Below are positions 32,930-47,600 of a stretch of DNA of 64,000 nucleotides, in pieces; the first letter of the stretch is position 1, and the number at the start of each line of letters is the position of its first letter. The translations under genes and the position numbers were made by a program. The DNA is from Eutreptiella sp. 'Long Island Sound 2002' (lineage: Eukaryota; Euglenozoa; Euglenophyceae; Eutreptiales; Eutreptiaceae), in NCBI GenBank assembly GCA_964036045.1, contig OZ038398.1:31255380-31319379 (forward strand), read 5' to 3'. Under the pieces are notes generated by a model. The model was not told the origin of the DNA and made no database searches. It was given only the letters and a program-made list of their open reading frames with translations.

Positions 32930-33337
32930 CCCGTCCTCGACCTCACGCGCCCGGACAGCTCCGGTGCAGCGCGCAGTCGTGCCGGACCGCACTCCTTGTC
33001 TGGCGGCGTTCTAAGTCGGAGGTGATGCCCCGGGAGACCCACATCTTCCGTGCCCGTTGATCTTGGAACGCTTACTCGGGTGGATCCAGGACAGTTCGGA
33101 GCGGTTGGTGGCCGGGACCGGAGAGCAGATCGAGCCGTAGCGTTGTCGTACACCGACGTTGTGACCCAGACGGCCTGCTGGGAGGAGCGTTCTCAGGTGT
33201 GCGATGAGATTCGTCTTGCTCTAGCGGAGGTAAGACGGAGGACTCCCTCGGCAGAGCCTGCGTGGGGCCCCCGAGGGACGACGCCAAGGCTCACCGTACG
33301 TGGGACCGCGGCAGGCGCTCCTCCTCCTCCTCCTCCT
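32930..33337 (+). other. LINE 3' UTR with (TCC)n tail
   Basis: About 400 bp without a credible gene, ending in roughly seven TCC repeats instead of poly(A). The last 340 bp are shared with the truncated copy at 53688-54033, including GACCCACA, GATCTTGGAACGC, GGTAAGACGGAGGACTCCCT and the same tail. This conserved 3' end is likely what the reverse transcriptase recognises. Confidence 0.85.
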
Positions 33338-33349
33338 CCACCAGCCTTT
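33338..33349 (+). repeat. LINE target-site duplication, right copy
   Basis: CCACCAGCCTTT, identical to 23850-23861. The precise junction with the (TCC)n tail is ambiguous by a base or two because both contain CC. Confidence 0.9.
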
Positions 33350-36300
33350 ATGGAACACCCCACCCCCCTTCCCCACAGCAGTGCACACCAGGTGGTCTAC
33401 ATGGTACCCCACCAGGCGTTATGGAACACCCCTCCCCCCTTCCCCATAGCACCGCACACCGGGTGGTCTACACGGTACCCCACCAGCCTTTATGGAACAC
33501 CCCTCCCCCCTTCCCCACAGCACTGCACACCAGTTGTACTACACGGTACCCCACCAGCCTTTATGGAACACCCCTCCCCCCTTCCCCACAGCACTGCACA
33601 CCGGGTGGTCTACACGGTACCCCACCAGCCTTTATGGAACAACCCTCCCCCCTTCCCCACAGCACTGCACACCGGGTGGTCTACGCGGTACCCCACCAGC
33701 CTTTATGGAACACCCCTCCCCCCCTTCCCCACAACACTGCACACCAGGTGTACTACACGGTACCCCACCAGCCTTTATGGAACACCCCTCCCCCCTTCCC
33801 CACAGCACTGCACACCAAGTGTACTACACGGTACCCCACCAGCCTTTATGGAACACCCCTCCCCCCTTCCCGACAGCACTGCACACCGGGTGGTCTACAC
33901 GGTACCCCACCAGCCTTTATGGAACACCCCTCCCCCCCTTCCCCACAACACTGCACACCAGGTGTACTACACGGTACCCCACCAGCCTTTATGGAACACC
34001 CCTCCCCCCTTCCCCACAGCACTGCACACCAAGTGTACTACACGGTACCCCACCAGCCTTTTTGGAACACCCCTCCCCCCTTCCCCACAGCACTGCACAC
34101 CAAGTGTACTACACGGTACCCCACCAGCCTTTTTGGAACACCCCTCCCCCCTTCCCGACAGCACTGCACACCGGGTGGTCTACACGGTACCCCACCAGCC
34201 TTTATGGAACACCCCTCCCCCCCTTCCCCACAACACTGCACACCAGGTGTACTACACGGTACCCCACCAGCCTTTATGGAACACCCCTCCCCCCTTCCCC
34301 ACAGCACTGCACACCAAGTGTACTACACGGTACCCCACCAGCCTTTATGGAACACCCCTCCCCCCTTCCCCACAGCACTGCACACCACGTGTACTACACG
34401 GTACCCCACCAGCCTTTATGGAACACCCCTCCCCCCCTTCCCCACAGCACTGCACACCGGGTGGTCTACACGGTACCCCACCAGCCTTTATGGAACACCC
34501 CTCCCCCCCTTCCCCACAACACTGCACACCAGGTGTACTACACGGTACCCCACCAGCCTTTATGGAACACCCCTCCCCCCTTCCCCACAGCACTGCACAC
34601 CAAGTGTACTACACGGTACCCCACCAGCCTTTTTGGAACACCCCTCCCCCCTTCCCGACAGCACTGCACACCAGGTGTACTACACGGTACCCCACCAGCC
34701 GTTATGGAACACCCCTCCCCCCTTCCCCACAGCACTGCACACCGGGTGGTCTACACGGTACCCTACCAGCCTTTATGGAACACCCCTCCCCCCTTCCCCA
34801 CAGCACTGCACACCGGGTGGTCTACACGGTACCCCACCAGCCTTTATGGAACACCCCTCTCCCCTTCCCCACAGCACTGCACACCGGGTGTACTACACGG
34901 TACCCCACCAGCCTTTATGGAACACCCCTCCCCCCTTCCCCACAGCACTGCACACCGGGTGGTCTACACGGTAGCCCACCAGCCTTTATGGAACACCCCT
35001 CCCCCCTTCCCCACAGCACTGCACACCAGGTGTACTACTCGGTACCCCACCACCCCTTATCGAACACCCCTCCCCCCTTCCCCACAGCACTGCACACCGG
35101 GTGGTCTACACGGTACCCCACCAGCCTTTATGGAACACCCCACCCCCCTTCCCCACAGCACTGCACACCAGGTGGTCTGCATGGTACCCCACCAGCCGTT
35201 ATGGAACACCCCACCCCCCTTCCCCACAGCACTGCACACCGGGTGGTCTACACGGTAGCCCACCAGCCTTTATGGAACACCCCTCCCCCCTTCCCCACAG
35301 CACTGCACACCAGGTGTACTACACGGTACCCCACCAGTCCTTATCGAACACTTCTCCCCCCTTCCCCACAGCACTGCAGACCGGGTGGTCTACACCGTAC
35401 CCCACCAGCCTTTATGGAACACCCCACCCCCCTTCCCCACAGCACTGCACACCAGGTGGTCTACATGGTACCCCACCAGCCGTTATGGAACACCCCTCCC
35501 CCCTTCCCCACGGCACTCCACACCGGGTGGTCTACACGGTACCCCACCAGCCTTTATGGAACACCCCTCCCCCCTTCCCCATAGCACTGCACACCAGGTG
35601 TACTACACGGTACCCCACCAGCCTTTATGGAACACCCCTCCCCCCTTCCCCACATCACTGCACACCAGGTGTACTACACGGTACCCCACGAGCCTTTATG
35701 GAACACCCCTCCCCCCTTCCCCACAGCACTGCACACCGGGTGGTCTACACGGTACCCCATCAGCCTTTATGGAACACCCCTCCCCCCTTCCCCACAGCAC
35801 TGCACACCAGGTGGTCTACACGGTACCCCACCAGCCTTTATGGAACACCCCTCCCCCCTTCCCCACAGCACTGCACACCAGGTGTACTACACGGTACCCC
35901 ACCAGCCTTTGTGGAACACCCCTCCCACCTTCCCCACAGCACTGCACACCAGGTGTACTACACAGTACCCCACCAGCCTTTATGGAACACCCCTCCCCCC
36001 TTCCCCACAGCACTGCACACCAGCCGTACTACACGTTACCCCACCAGCCTTTATGAAACACCCCACCCCCTTTCCCCACAGCACTGCACACCAGGTGTAC
36101 TACACGGTACCCCACCAGCCTTTGTGGAACACCCCTCCCACCTTCCCCACAGCACTGCACACCAGGTGTACTACACAGTACCCCACCAGCCTTTATAGAA
36201 CACCCCTCCCCCCTTCCCCACAGCAGTGCACACCAGGTGTACTACACGGTACCCCACCAGCCTTTATGGAACACCCCTCCCCTCTTCCCCACAGCACTGC

Positions 36301-37099
36301 ACACCAGGTGTACTACACGGTACCCCACCAGCCTTTATGGAACACCCCTCCCCCCTTCCCCACAGCACTGCACACCGGTTGGTCTACACGGTACCCCACG
36401 AGCCTTTATGGAACACCCCCCCCCCTTCCCCACAGCACTGCACACCAGGTGTACTACACGGTACCCCACCAGCCTTTATGGAACACCCCTCCCCCCCTTC
36501 CCCATAGCATTGCACACCGGGTGTACTACACGGTACCCCACCAGCCTTTATGGAACACCCCTCCCCCCTTCCCCACAGCACTGCACACCAGGTGGTCTAC
36601 ACGGTACCCCACCAGCCTTTATGCAACACCCCTCCCCCCTTCCCCACAACACCGCACACCAGATGTACTACATGGTACCCCACCAGCCTTTATGGAACAC
36701 CCCTCCCCCCTTCCCCACAGCATTGCACACCGGGTGGTCTACATGGTACCCCACCAGCCTTTATGGAACACCCCTCCCCCCCTCCCCCACAGAACTACAC
36801 ACCAGGTGGTCTACACGGTACCCCACTACCCTTTTTGGAACACCCCTTCCCCCCTTCCCCACAGCACTGCACACCGGGTGTACTACACGGTAGCCCACCA
36901 GCCTTTATGGAACACCCCTCCCCCCTTCCCCACAACACTGCACACCGGGTGGTCTACACGGTACCCCACCAGCCTTTATGGAACACCCCTCCCCCTCTTC
37001 CCCACAGAACTACACACCACGTGTACTACACGGTACCCCACCAGCCTTTATGAAACACACCTCCCCCCTTCCCCACGGAACTACACACCACGTGTACTA

Positions 37100-39660
37100 C
37101 ACGGTACCCCACCAGCCTTTATGGAACACCCCTCCCCCCTTCCCCACAACACTGCACACCGGGTGTACTACACGGTACCCCACCAGCCTTTATGGAACAC
37201 CCCTCCCCCCTTCCCCACAGCACTGCACACCAGGTGTACTACACGGTACCCCACCAGCCTTTGTGGAACACCCCTCCCCGCTTCCCCGCAGCACTGCACA
37301 CCAGGTGGTCTACACGGTACCCCACCAGCCTTTATGGAACACCCCTCCCCCCTTCCCCACAACACTGCATACCAGGTGTACTACACGGTACGCCACCAGC
37401 CTTTATGGAACACCCCTCCCCCCTTCCCCACAACACTGCATACCAGGTGTACTACACGGTACCCCACCAGCCTTTATGGAACACCCCTCCCCCCTTCCCC
37501 ACAGCACTGCACAGCGGGTGGTCTACACGGTACCCCACCAGCCTTTATGGAACACCCCTCCCCCCTTCCCCACAAAACTGCATACCAGGTGGTCTACACG
37601 GTACCCCAGCAGCCTTTATGGAACACCCCTCCCCCCTTCCCCACAGCACTGCACACCAGGTGTAATACACGGTACCCCACCAGCCTTTATGGAACACCCC
37701 TCCCCCCTTCCCCACAGCACTGCACACCAGGTGGTCTACACGGTACCCCAGCAGCCTTTATGGAACACCCCTCCCCCCTTCCCCACAGCACTGCACAGCG
37801 GGTGGTCTACACGGTACCCCACCAGCCTTTATGGAACACCCCTCCCCCCTTCCCCACAACACTGCATACCAGGTGTACTACACGGTACCCCACCAGCCTT
37901 TATGGAACACCCCTCCCCCCTTCCCCACAGCACTGCACACCAGGTGGTCTACACGGTACCCCACCAGCCTTTATGGAACACCCCTCCCCCCTTCCCCACA
38001 ACACTGCACACCGGGTGTACTACACGGTACCCCACCAGCCTTTATGGAACACCCCTCCCCCCTTCCCCACAGCACTGCACACCAGGTGTACTACACGGTA
38101 CCCCACCAGCCTTTGTGGAACACCCCTCCCCGCTTCCCCACAGCACTGCACACCAGGTGGTCTACACGGTACCCCACCAGCCTTTATGGAACACCCCTCC
38201 CCCCTTCCCCACAACACTGCATACCAGGTGTACTACACGGTACGCCACCAGCCTTTATGGAACACCCCTCCCCCCTTCCCCACAACACTGCATACCAGGT
38301 GTACTACACGGTACCCCACCAGCCTTTATGGAACACCCCTCCCCCCTTCCCCACAGCACTGCACAGCGGGTGGTCTACACGGTACCCCACCAGCCTTTAT
38401 GGAACACCCCTCCCCCCTTCCCCACAAAACTGCATACCAGGTGGTCTACACGGTACCCCAGCAGCCTTTATGGAACACCCCTCCCCCCTTCCCCACAGCA
38501 CTGCACACCAGGTGTAATACACGGTACCCCACCAGCCTTTATGGAACACCCCTCCCCCCTTCCCCACAGCACTGCACACCACGTGGTCTACACGGTACCC
38601 CAGCAGCCTTTATGGAACACCCCTCCCCCCTTCCCCACAGCACTGCACAGCGGGTGGTCTACACGGTACCCCACCAGCCTTTATGGAACACCCCTCCCCC
38701 CTTCTCCACAACACTGCATACCAGGTGTACTACACGGTACCCCACCAGCCTTTATGGAACACCCCTCCCCCCTTCCCCACGGAACTACACACCACGTGTA
38801 CTACACGGTACCCCACCAGCCTTTATGGAACACCCCTCCCCCCTTCCCCACAACACTGCACACCGGGTGTACTACACGGTACCCCACCAGCCTTTATGGA
38901 ACACCCCTCCCCCCTTCCCCACAGCACTGCACACCAGGTGTACTACACGGTACCCCACCAGCCTTTGTGGAACACCCCTCCCCGCTTCCCCACAGCACTG
39001 CACACCAGGTGGTCTACACGGTACCCCACCAGCCTTTATGGAACACCCCTCCCCCCTTCCCCACAACACTGCATACCAGGTGTACTACACGGTACGCCAC
39101 CAGCCTTTATGGAACACCCCTCCCCCCTTCCCCACAACACTGCATACCAGGTGTACTACACGGTACCCCACCAGCCTTTATGGAACACCCCTCCCCCCTT
39201 CCCCACAGCACTGCACAGCGGGTGGTCTACACGGTACCCCACCAGCCTTTATGGAACACCCCTCCCCCCTTCCCCACAAAACTGCATACCAGGTGGTCTA
39301 CACGGTACCCCAGCAGCCTTTATGGAACACCCCTCCCCCCTTCCCCACAGCACTGCACACCAGGTGTAATACACGGTACCCCACCAGCCTTTATGGAACA
39401 CCCCTCCCCCCTTCCCCACAGCACTGCACACCAGGTGGTCTACACGGTACCCCAGCAGCCTTTATGGAACACCCCTCCCCCCTTCCCCACAGCACTGCAC
39501 AGCGGGTGGTCTACACGGTACCCCACCAGCCTTTATGGAACACCCCTCCCCCCTTCCCCACAACACTGCATACCAGGTGTACTACACGGTACCCCACCAG
39601 CCTTTATGGAACACCCCTCCCCCCTTCCCCACAGCACTGCACACCAGGTGGTCTACACGG
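37100..39660 (+). repeat. 852-bp higher-order repeat, three copies
   Basis: The unit variant GTGTAATACAC recurs at about 37660, 38512 and 39364, each step exactly 852 bp, which is 12 units of 71 bp. The other variants between these markers (CATACCAGG, GGTACGCC, CAGCGGGTGG, AAACTGCATACC) keep the same order in each copy. Few differences separate the copies (for example CTTCTCCACA near 38700). It is the cleanest higher-order repeat in the window. Confidence 0.9.
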
Positions 39661-41613
39661 TACCGCACCAGCCGTTATGGAACACCCCTCCCCCCTTCCC
39701 CACAGCACTGCACACCAGGTGGTCTACACGGTACCGCACCAGCCGTTATGGAACACCCCTCCCCCCTTCCCCACAGCACTGCACACCAGGTGGTCTACAT
39801 GGTACCCCACCAGCCTTTATGGAACACCCCTCCCCCCTTCCCCACAGCACTGCACACCAGGTGTACTACACGGTACCCCACCAGCCTTTATGGAACACTC
39901 CTCCCCCCTTCCCCACAACAGTGCACACCAGGTGGTCTACATGGTACCCCACCAGCCTTTATGGAACACCCCTCCCCCCTTCCCCACAGCACTGCACACC
40001 AGGTGGTCTACACGGTACCGCACCAGCCGTTATGGAACACCCCTCCCCCCTTCCCCACAGCACTGCACACCAGGTGGTCTACACGGTACCGCACCAGCCG
40101 TTATGGAACACCCCTCCCCCCTTCCCCACAGCACTGCACACCAGGTGGTCTACACGGTACCCCACCAGCCTTCATGGAACACCCCTCCCCCCTTCCCCAC
40201 AGCACTGCACACCGGGTGGTCTACACGGTACCGCACCAGCCGTTATGGAACACCCCTCCCCCCTTCCCCACAGCACTGCACACCAGGTGGTCTACATGGT
40301 ACCCCACCAGCCTTTATGGAACACCCCTCCCCCCTTCCCCACAGCACTGCACACCAGGTGTACTACACGGTACCCCAGCAGCCTTTATGGAACACTCCTC
40401 CCCCCTTCCCCACAACAGTGCACACCAGGTGGTCTACATGGTACTCCTCGAGCCTTTATGGAACACCCCTCCCCCCTTCCCCACAGCATTGCACACCGGG
40501 TGGTCTACATGGTACCCCACCAGCCTTTATGGAACACCCCTCCCCCCTTCCCCACAACACGGCACACCAGATGTACTACATGGTACCCCACCAGCCTTTA
40601 TGGAACACCCCTCCCCCCTTCCCCACAACACTGCATACCAGATGTACTACATGGTACCCCATTAGCCTTTATGGAACACCCCTCCCCCCTTCCCCACAGC
40701 ATTGCACACCGGGTGGTCTACATGGTACCCCACCAGCCTTTATGCAACACCCCTCCCCCCTTCCCCACAACACTGCACACCAGATGTACTACATGGTACC
40801 CCACCAGCCTTTATGGAACACCCCTCCCCCCTTCCCCACAGCACTGCACACCGGGTGTACTACACGGTAGCCCACCAGCCTTTATGGAATACCCTTCCCC
40901 CCTTCCCCACAACACTGCACACCGGGTGGTCTACACGGTACCCCACCAGCCTTTATGGAACAACCCTCCCCCTCTTCCCCACAGAACTACACACCACGTG
41001 TACTACACGGTACCCCACCAGCCTTTATGAAACACACCTCCCCCCTTCCCCACGGAACTACACACCACGTGTACTACACAGTACCCCACCAGCCTTTATG
41101 GAACACCCCTCCCCCCTTCCCCACAACACTGCACACCGGGTGTACTACACGGTACCCCACCAGCCTTTAGGAACACCCCTCCCCCCTTCCCCACAGCACT
41201 GCACACCAGGTGGTCTACACGGTACCCCAGCAGCGTTTATGCAACACCCCTCCCCCCTTCCCCACAGCACTGCACAGCGGCTGGTCTACACGGTACCCCA
41301 CCAGCCTTTATGAAACACCCCTCCCCCCTTCCCCACAACACTGCATACCAGGTGTACTACACGGTACGCCACCAGCCTTTATGAAACACCCCTCCCCCCT
41401 TCCCCACAACACCGCATACCAGGTGTACTACACGGTACCCCACCAACCTTTATGGAACACCCCTCCCCCCTTCCCCACAGCACTGCACAGCGGGTGGTCT
41501 ACACGGTACCCCACCAGCCTTTATGGAACACCCCTCCCCCCTTCCCCACAAAACTGCATACCAGGTGTAATACACGGTACCCCACCAGCCTTTATGGAAC
41601 ACCCCTCCCCCCT

Positions 41614-44600
41614 TCTCCACAGCACTGCACACCAGGTGGTCTACACGGTACCCCAGCAGCCTTTATGGAACACCCCTCCCCCCTTCCCCACTGCACTGCA
41701 CAGCGGGTGGTCTACACGGTACCCCACCAGCCTTTATGGAACACCCCTCCCCCCTTCCCCACAACACTGCATACCAGGTGTACTACACGGTACCCCACCA
41801 GCTTTTATGGAACACCCCTCCCCCCTTCCCCACAGCACTGCACACCGGGTGGTCTACAGGGTACCCCACCAGCCTTTATGGAACACCCCTCCCCCCTTCC
41901 CCACAGCACTGCACACCGGGTGGTCTACACGGTACCCCACCAGCCTTTATGGAACACCCCTCCCCCCTTACCCGCAGCACTGCACACCAGGTGGTCTACA
42001 TGGTACCCCAACGACCTTTATGGAACACCCCTCCCCCCTTCCCCACAGCACTGCACACCAGGTGTACTACACGGTACCCCACCAGCCTTTATGGAACACT
42101 CCTCCCCCCTTCCCCACAACACTGCACACCGGGTGGTCTACACGGTACTCCACCAGCCTTTATGGAACACCCCTCCCCCCCTTCCCCACAGCACTGCACA
42201 CCGGGTGTACTACACGGTACCCCATCAGCCTTTATGGAACACCCCTCCCCCCTTCCCCACAACACTGCACACCGGGTGTACTACACGGTACCCCACCAGC
42301 CTTCATGGAACACCCCTCCCCCCTTCCCCACAACAGTGCACACCAGGTGTACTACACGGTACCCCACCAGCCTTTGTGGAACACCCCCCCCCCTTCCCCA
42401 CAGCACTGCACACCAGGTGGTCTACGCGGTACCCCAGCAGCCTTTATGCAACACCCCTCCCCCCTTCCCCACAGCACTGCACAGCGGCTGGTCTACACGG
42501 TACCCCACCATCCTTTATGCAACACCCCTCCCCCCTTCCCCACAGCACTGCACACCAGGTGTACTACACGGTACGCCACCAGCCTTTATGGAACACCCCT
42601 CCCCCCTTCCCCACAACACCGCATACCAGGTGTACTACACGGTAACCCACCAGCCTTTATGGAACACCCCTCCCCCCTTCCCCATAGCACTGCACAGCGG
42701 GTGGTCTACACGGTACCCCACCAGCCTTTGTGGAACACCCCTCCCCCCTTCCCCACAAAACTGCATACCAGGTGTACTACACGGTACCCCACCAGCCTTT
42801 ATGGAACACTCCTCCCCCCTTCCCCACAGCACTGCACACCAGGTGGTCTACACGGTACCCCAGCAGCCTTTATGGAACACCCCTCCCCCCTTCCCCACTG
42901 CACTGCACAGCGGGTGGTCTACACGGTACCCCACCAGCCTTTATGGAATACCCCTCCCCCCTTCCCCACAACACTGCACACCAGGTGTACTACACGGTAC
43001 CCCACCAGCCTTTATGGAACACCCCTCCCCCCCTTCCCCACAGCACTGCACACCGGGTGGTCTACAGGGTGCCCCGCCAGCCTTTATGGAACACCCCTCC
43101 CCCCTTCCCCACAACACTGCACACCGGTTGGTCTACACGGTACCCCACGAGCCTTTATGGAACACCCCTCCCCCCTTCCCCACAGCACTGCACACCAGGT
43201 GGTCTACATGGTACCCCAACGACCTTTATGGAACACCCCTCCCCCCTTCCCCACATCACTGCACACCAGGTGTACTACACGGTACCCCACCACCCTTTAT
43301 GGAACACTCCTCCCCCCTTCCCCACAACACTGCACACCGGGTGGTCTACACGGTACTCCACCAGCCTTTATGGAACACCCCTCCCCCCTTCCCCACAGCA
43401 CTGCACACCGCGTGGTCTACGTGGTACCCCACCAGCCTTTATGGAATACCCCTCCCCCCTTCCCCACAACACTGCACACCGGGTGGTCTACACGGTACCC
43501 CACCAGCCTTTATGGAACACCCCTCCCCCCTTTTCCACAGCACTGCACACCAGGTGTACTACACGGTACCCCACCAGCCTTTATGGAACACCCCTCCCCC
43601 CTTCCCCACAGCGCTGCACACCAGGTGGTCTACACGGTACCCCAGCACCCTTTATGGAACACCCCTCCCCCCTTCCCCACAGCACTGCACAGCGGGCGGT
43701 CTACACGGTACCCCACCAGCCTTTATGGAACACCCCTCCCCCCTTCCCCACAGCACTGCACACCAGGTGGTCTACACGGTACCCCAGCAGCCTTTATGGA
43801 ACACCCCTCCCCCCTTCCCCACTGCACTGCACAGCGGGTGGTCTACACGGTACCCCACCAGCCTTTATGGAACACCCCTCCCCCCTTCCCCACAACACTG
43901 CATACCAGGTGTACTACACGGTACCCCACCAGCCTTTATGGAACACCCCTCCCCCCTTCCCCACAGCACTGCACACCGGGTGGTCTACAGGGTACCCCAC
44001 CAGCCTTTATGGAACACCCCTCCCCCCTTCCCCACAGCACTGCACACCGGGTGGTCTACACGGGACCCCATCAGCCTTTATGGAACACCCCTCCCCCCTT
44101 CCCCACAGCACTGCACACCAGGTGGTCTACATGGTACCCCAACGACCTTTATGGAACACCCCTCCCCCCTTCCCCACAGCACTGCACACCAGGTGTACTA
44201 CACGGTACCCCACCAGCTTTTATGCAACACCCCTCCCCCCCTTCCCCACAGAACTACACACCACGTGTACTACACGGTACCCCACCAGCCTTTATGAAAC
44301 ACACCTCCCCCCTTCCCCACGGAACTACACACCACGTGTACTACACGGTACCCCACCAGCCTTTATGGAACACCCCTCCCCCCTTCCCCACAACACTGCA
44401 CACCGGGTGTACTACACGGTACCCCACCAGCCTTTATGGAACACCCCTCCCCCCTTCCCCACAGCACTGCACACCAGGTGGTCTACACGGTACCCCACGA
44501 GCCTTTATGGAACACCCCTCCTCCCTTCCCCACAGCACTGCACAGCGGGCGGTCTACACGGTACCCCACCAGCCTTTATGCAACACCCCTCCCCCCTTCC

Positions 44601-47600
44601 CCACAACACTGCACACCGGGTGGTCTACACGGTACCCCACCAGCCTTTATGGAACACCCCTCCCCCCTTCCCCACAACACTGCATGCCAGGTGTACTACA
44701 CGGTACCCCAGCAGCCTTTATGGAACACCCCTCCCCCCTTCCCCACAGCACTGAACAGCGGGTGGTCTACACGGTACACCACCAGCCTTTATGGAACATG
44801 CCTCCCCCCTTCCCCACAACACTGCACACCGGGTGGTCTACACGGTACCCCACCAGCCTTTATGGAACACCCCTCCCCCCTTCCCCACAACACTGCATGC
44901 CAGGTGTACTACACGGTACCCCACCAGCCTTTATGGAACACCCCTCCCCCCTTCCACACAGCACTGCACACCGGGTGGTCTACACGGTACCCCACCAGCC
45001 TTTATGGAACACCCCTCCACCCTTCCCCACAGCACTGCACACCGGGTGGTCTACACGGTACCCCATCAGCCTTTATGGAACACCCCCCCCCCCCTTCCCC
45101 ACAGCACTGCACACCAGGTGGTCTACATGGTACCCCAACAGCCTTTATGGAACACTGCTCCCCCCCTTCCCCACAGCACTGCACACCAGGTGTACTACAC
45201 GGTACCCCACCAGCCTTTATGGAACACTCCTCCCCCCTTCCCCACAGCACTGCACACCAGGTGGTCTACACGGTACCCCAACAGCCTTTATGGAACACCC
45301 CTCCCCCCCTTCCCCACAGCACTGCACACCGGGTGTACTACACGGTACCCCATCAGCCTTTATGGAACACCCCTCCCCCCTTCCCCACAACACTGCACAC
45401 CGGGTGTACTACACGGTACCCCACCAGCCTTCATGGAACACCCCTCCCCCCTTCCCCACAACAGTGCACACCAGGTGTACTACACGGTACCCCACCAGCC
45501 TTTGTGGAACACCCCCCCCCCTTCCCCACAGCACTGCACACCAGGTGGTCTACGCGGTACCCCAGCAGCCTTTATGCAACACCCCTCCCCCCTTCCCCAC
45601 AGCACTGCACAGCGGCTGGTCTACACGGTACCCCACCATCCTTTATGCAACACCCCTCCCCCCTTCCCCACAGCACTGCACACCAGGTGTACTACACGGT
45701 ACGCCACCAGCCTTTATGGAACACCCCTCCCCCCTTCCCCACAACACCGCATACCAGGTGTACTACACGGTAACCCACCAGCCTTTATGGAACACCCCTC
45801 CCCCCTTCCCCATAGCACTGCACAGCGGGTGGTCTACACGGTACCCCACCAGCCTTTGTGGAACACCCCTCCCCCCTTCCCCACAAAACTGCATACCAGG
45901 TGTACTACACGGTACCCCACCAGCCTTTATGGAACACTCCTCCCCCCTTCCCCACAGCACTGCACACCAGGTGGTCTACACGGTACCCCAGCAGCCTTTA
46001 TGGAACACCCCTCCCCCCTTCCCCACTGCACTGCACAGCGGGTGGTCTACACGGTACCCCACCAGCCTTTATGGAATACCCCTCCCCCCTTCCCCACAAC
46101 ACTGCACACCAGGTGTACTACACGGTACCCCACCAGCCTTTATGGAACACCCCTCCCCCCCTTCCCCACAGCACTGCACACCGGGTGGTCTACAGGGTGC
46201 CCCGCCAGCCTTTATGGAACACCCCTCCCCCCTTCCCCACAACACTGCACACCGGTTGGTCTACACGGTACCCCACGAGCCTTTATGGAACACCCCTCCC
46301 CCCTTCCCCACAGCACTGCACACCAGGTGGTCTACATGGTACCCCAACGACCTTTATGGAACACCCCTCCCCCCTTCCCCACATCACTGCACACCAGGTG
46401 TACTACACGGTACCCCACCACCCTTTATGGAACACTCCTCCCCCCTTCCCCACAACACTGCACACCGGGTGGTCTACACGGTACTCCACCAGCCTTTATG
46501 GAACACCCCTCCCCCCTTCCCCACAGCACTGCACACCGCGTGGTCTACGTGGTACCCCACCAGCCTTTATGGAATACCCCTCCCCCCTTCCCCACAACAC
46601 TGCACACCGGGTGGTCTACACGGTACCCCACCAGCCTTTATGGAACACCCCTCCCCCCTTTTCCACAGCACTGCACACCAGGTGTACTACACGGTACCCC
46701 ACCAGCCTTTATGGAACACCCCTCCCCCCTTCCCCACAGCGCTGCACACCAGGTGGTCTACACGGTACCCCAGCACCCTTTATGGAACACCCCTCCCCCC
46801 TTCCCCACAGCACTGCACAGCGGGCGGTCTACACGGTACCCCACCAGCCTTTATGGAACACCCCTCCCCCCTTCCCCACAGCACTGCACACCAGGTGGTC
46901 TACACGGTACCCCAGCAGCCTTTATGGAACACCCCTCCCCCCTTCCCCACTGCACTGCACAGCGGGTGGTCTACACGGTACCCCACCAGCCTTTATGGAA
47001 CACCCCTCCCCCCTTCCCCACAACACTGCATACCAGGTGTACTACACGGTACCCCACCAGCCTTTATGGAACACCCCTCCCCCCTTCCCCACAGCACTGC
47101 ACACCGGGTGGTCTACAGGGTACCCCACCAGCCTTTATGGAACACCCCTCCCCCCTTCCCCACAGCACTGCACACCGGGTGGTCTACACGGGACCCCATC
47201 AGCCTTTATGGAACACCCCTCCCCCCTTCCCCACAGCACTGCACACCAGGTGGTCTACATGGTACCCCAACGACCTTTATGGAACACCCCTCCCCCCTTC
47301 CCCACAGCACTGCACACCAGGTGTACTACACGGTACCCCACCAGCTTTTATGCAACACCCCTCCCCCCCTTCCCCACAGAACTACACACCACGTGTACTA
47401 CACGGTACCCCACCAGCCTTTATGAAACACACCTCCCCCCTTCCCCACGGAACTACACACCACGTGTACTACACGGTACCCCACCAGCCTTTATGGAACA
47501 CCCCTCCCCCCTTCCCCACAACACTGCACACCGGGTGTACTACACGGTACCCCACCAGCCTTTATGGAACACCCCTCCCCCCTTCCCCACAGCACTGCAC

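Larger units (their letters stand above)
23862..33337 (+). mobile_element. full-length non-LTR retrotransposon (APE-type LINE)
   Basis: This 9.5-kb insert has the parts of an intact LINE: a 12-bp target duplication, a 5' UTR of about 770 bp, ORF1, an ORF2 with endonuclease and reverse transcriptase, a 3' UTR and a short (TCC)n tail. It lies inside a satellite unit in the same orientation as the C-rich strand. The ORFs are very GC-rich at third codon positions. The presence of an RNase H-like region and CCHC finger after the RT recalls I-superfamily elements, but the clade could not be fixed by reading. A second, 5'-truncated member lies at 53688-54033 with many substitutions, so the family has been active more than once in this array. 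One in-frame TAG in ORF1 is the only clear lesion. Confidence 0.93.

Noticed and set aside
23862-33337. Alternative genetic code with UAG as sense
   Set aside because: Only one in-frame TAG is present in about 2,800 codons, and ORF1 and ORF2 end in TAA and TGA. A private stop or readthrough is simpler; it remains testable.
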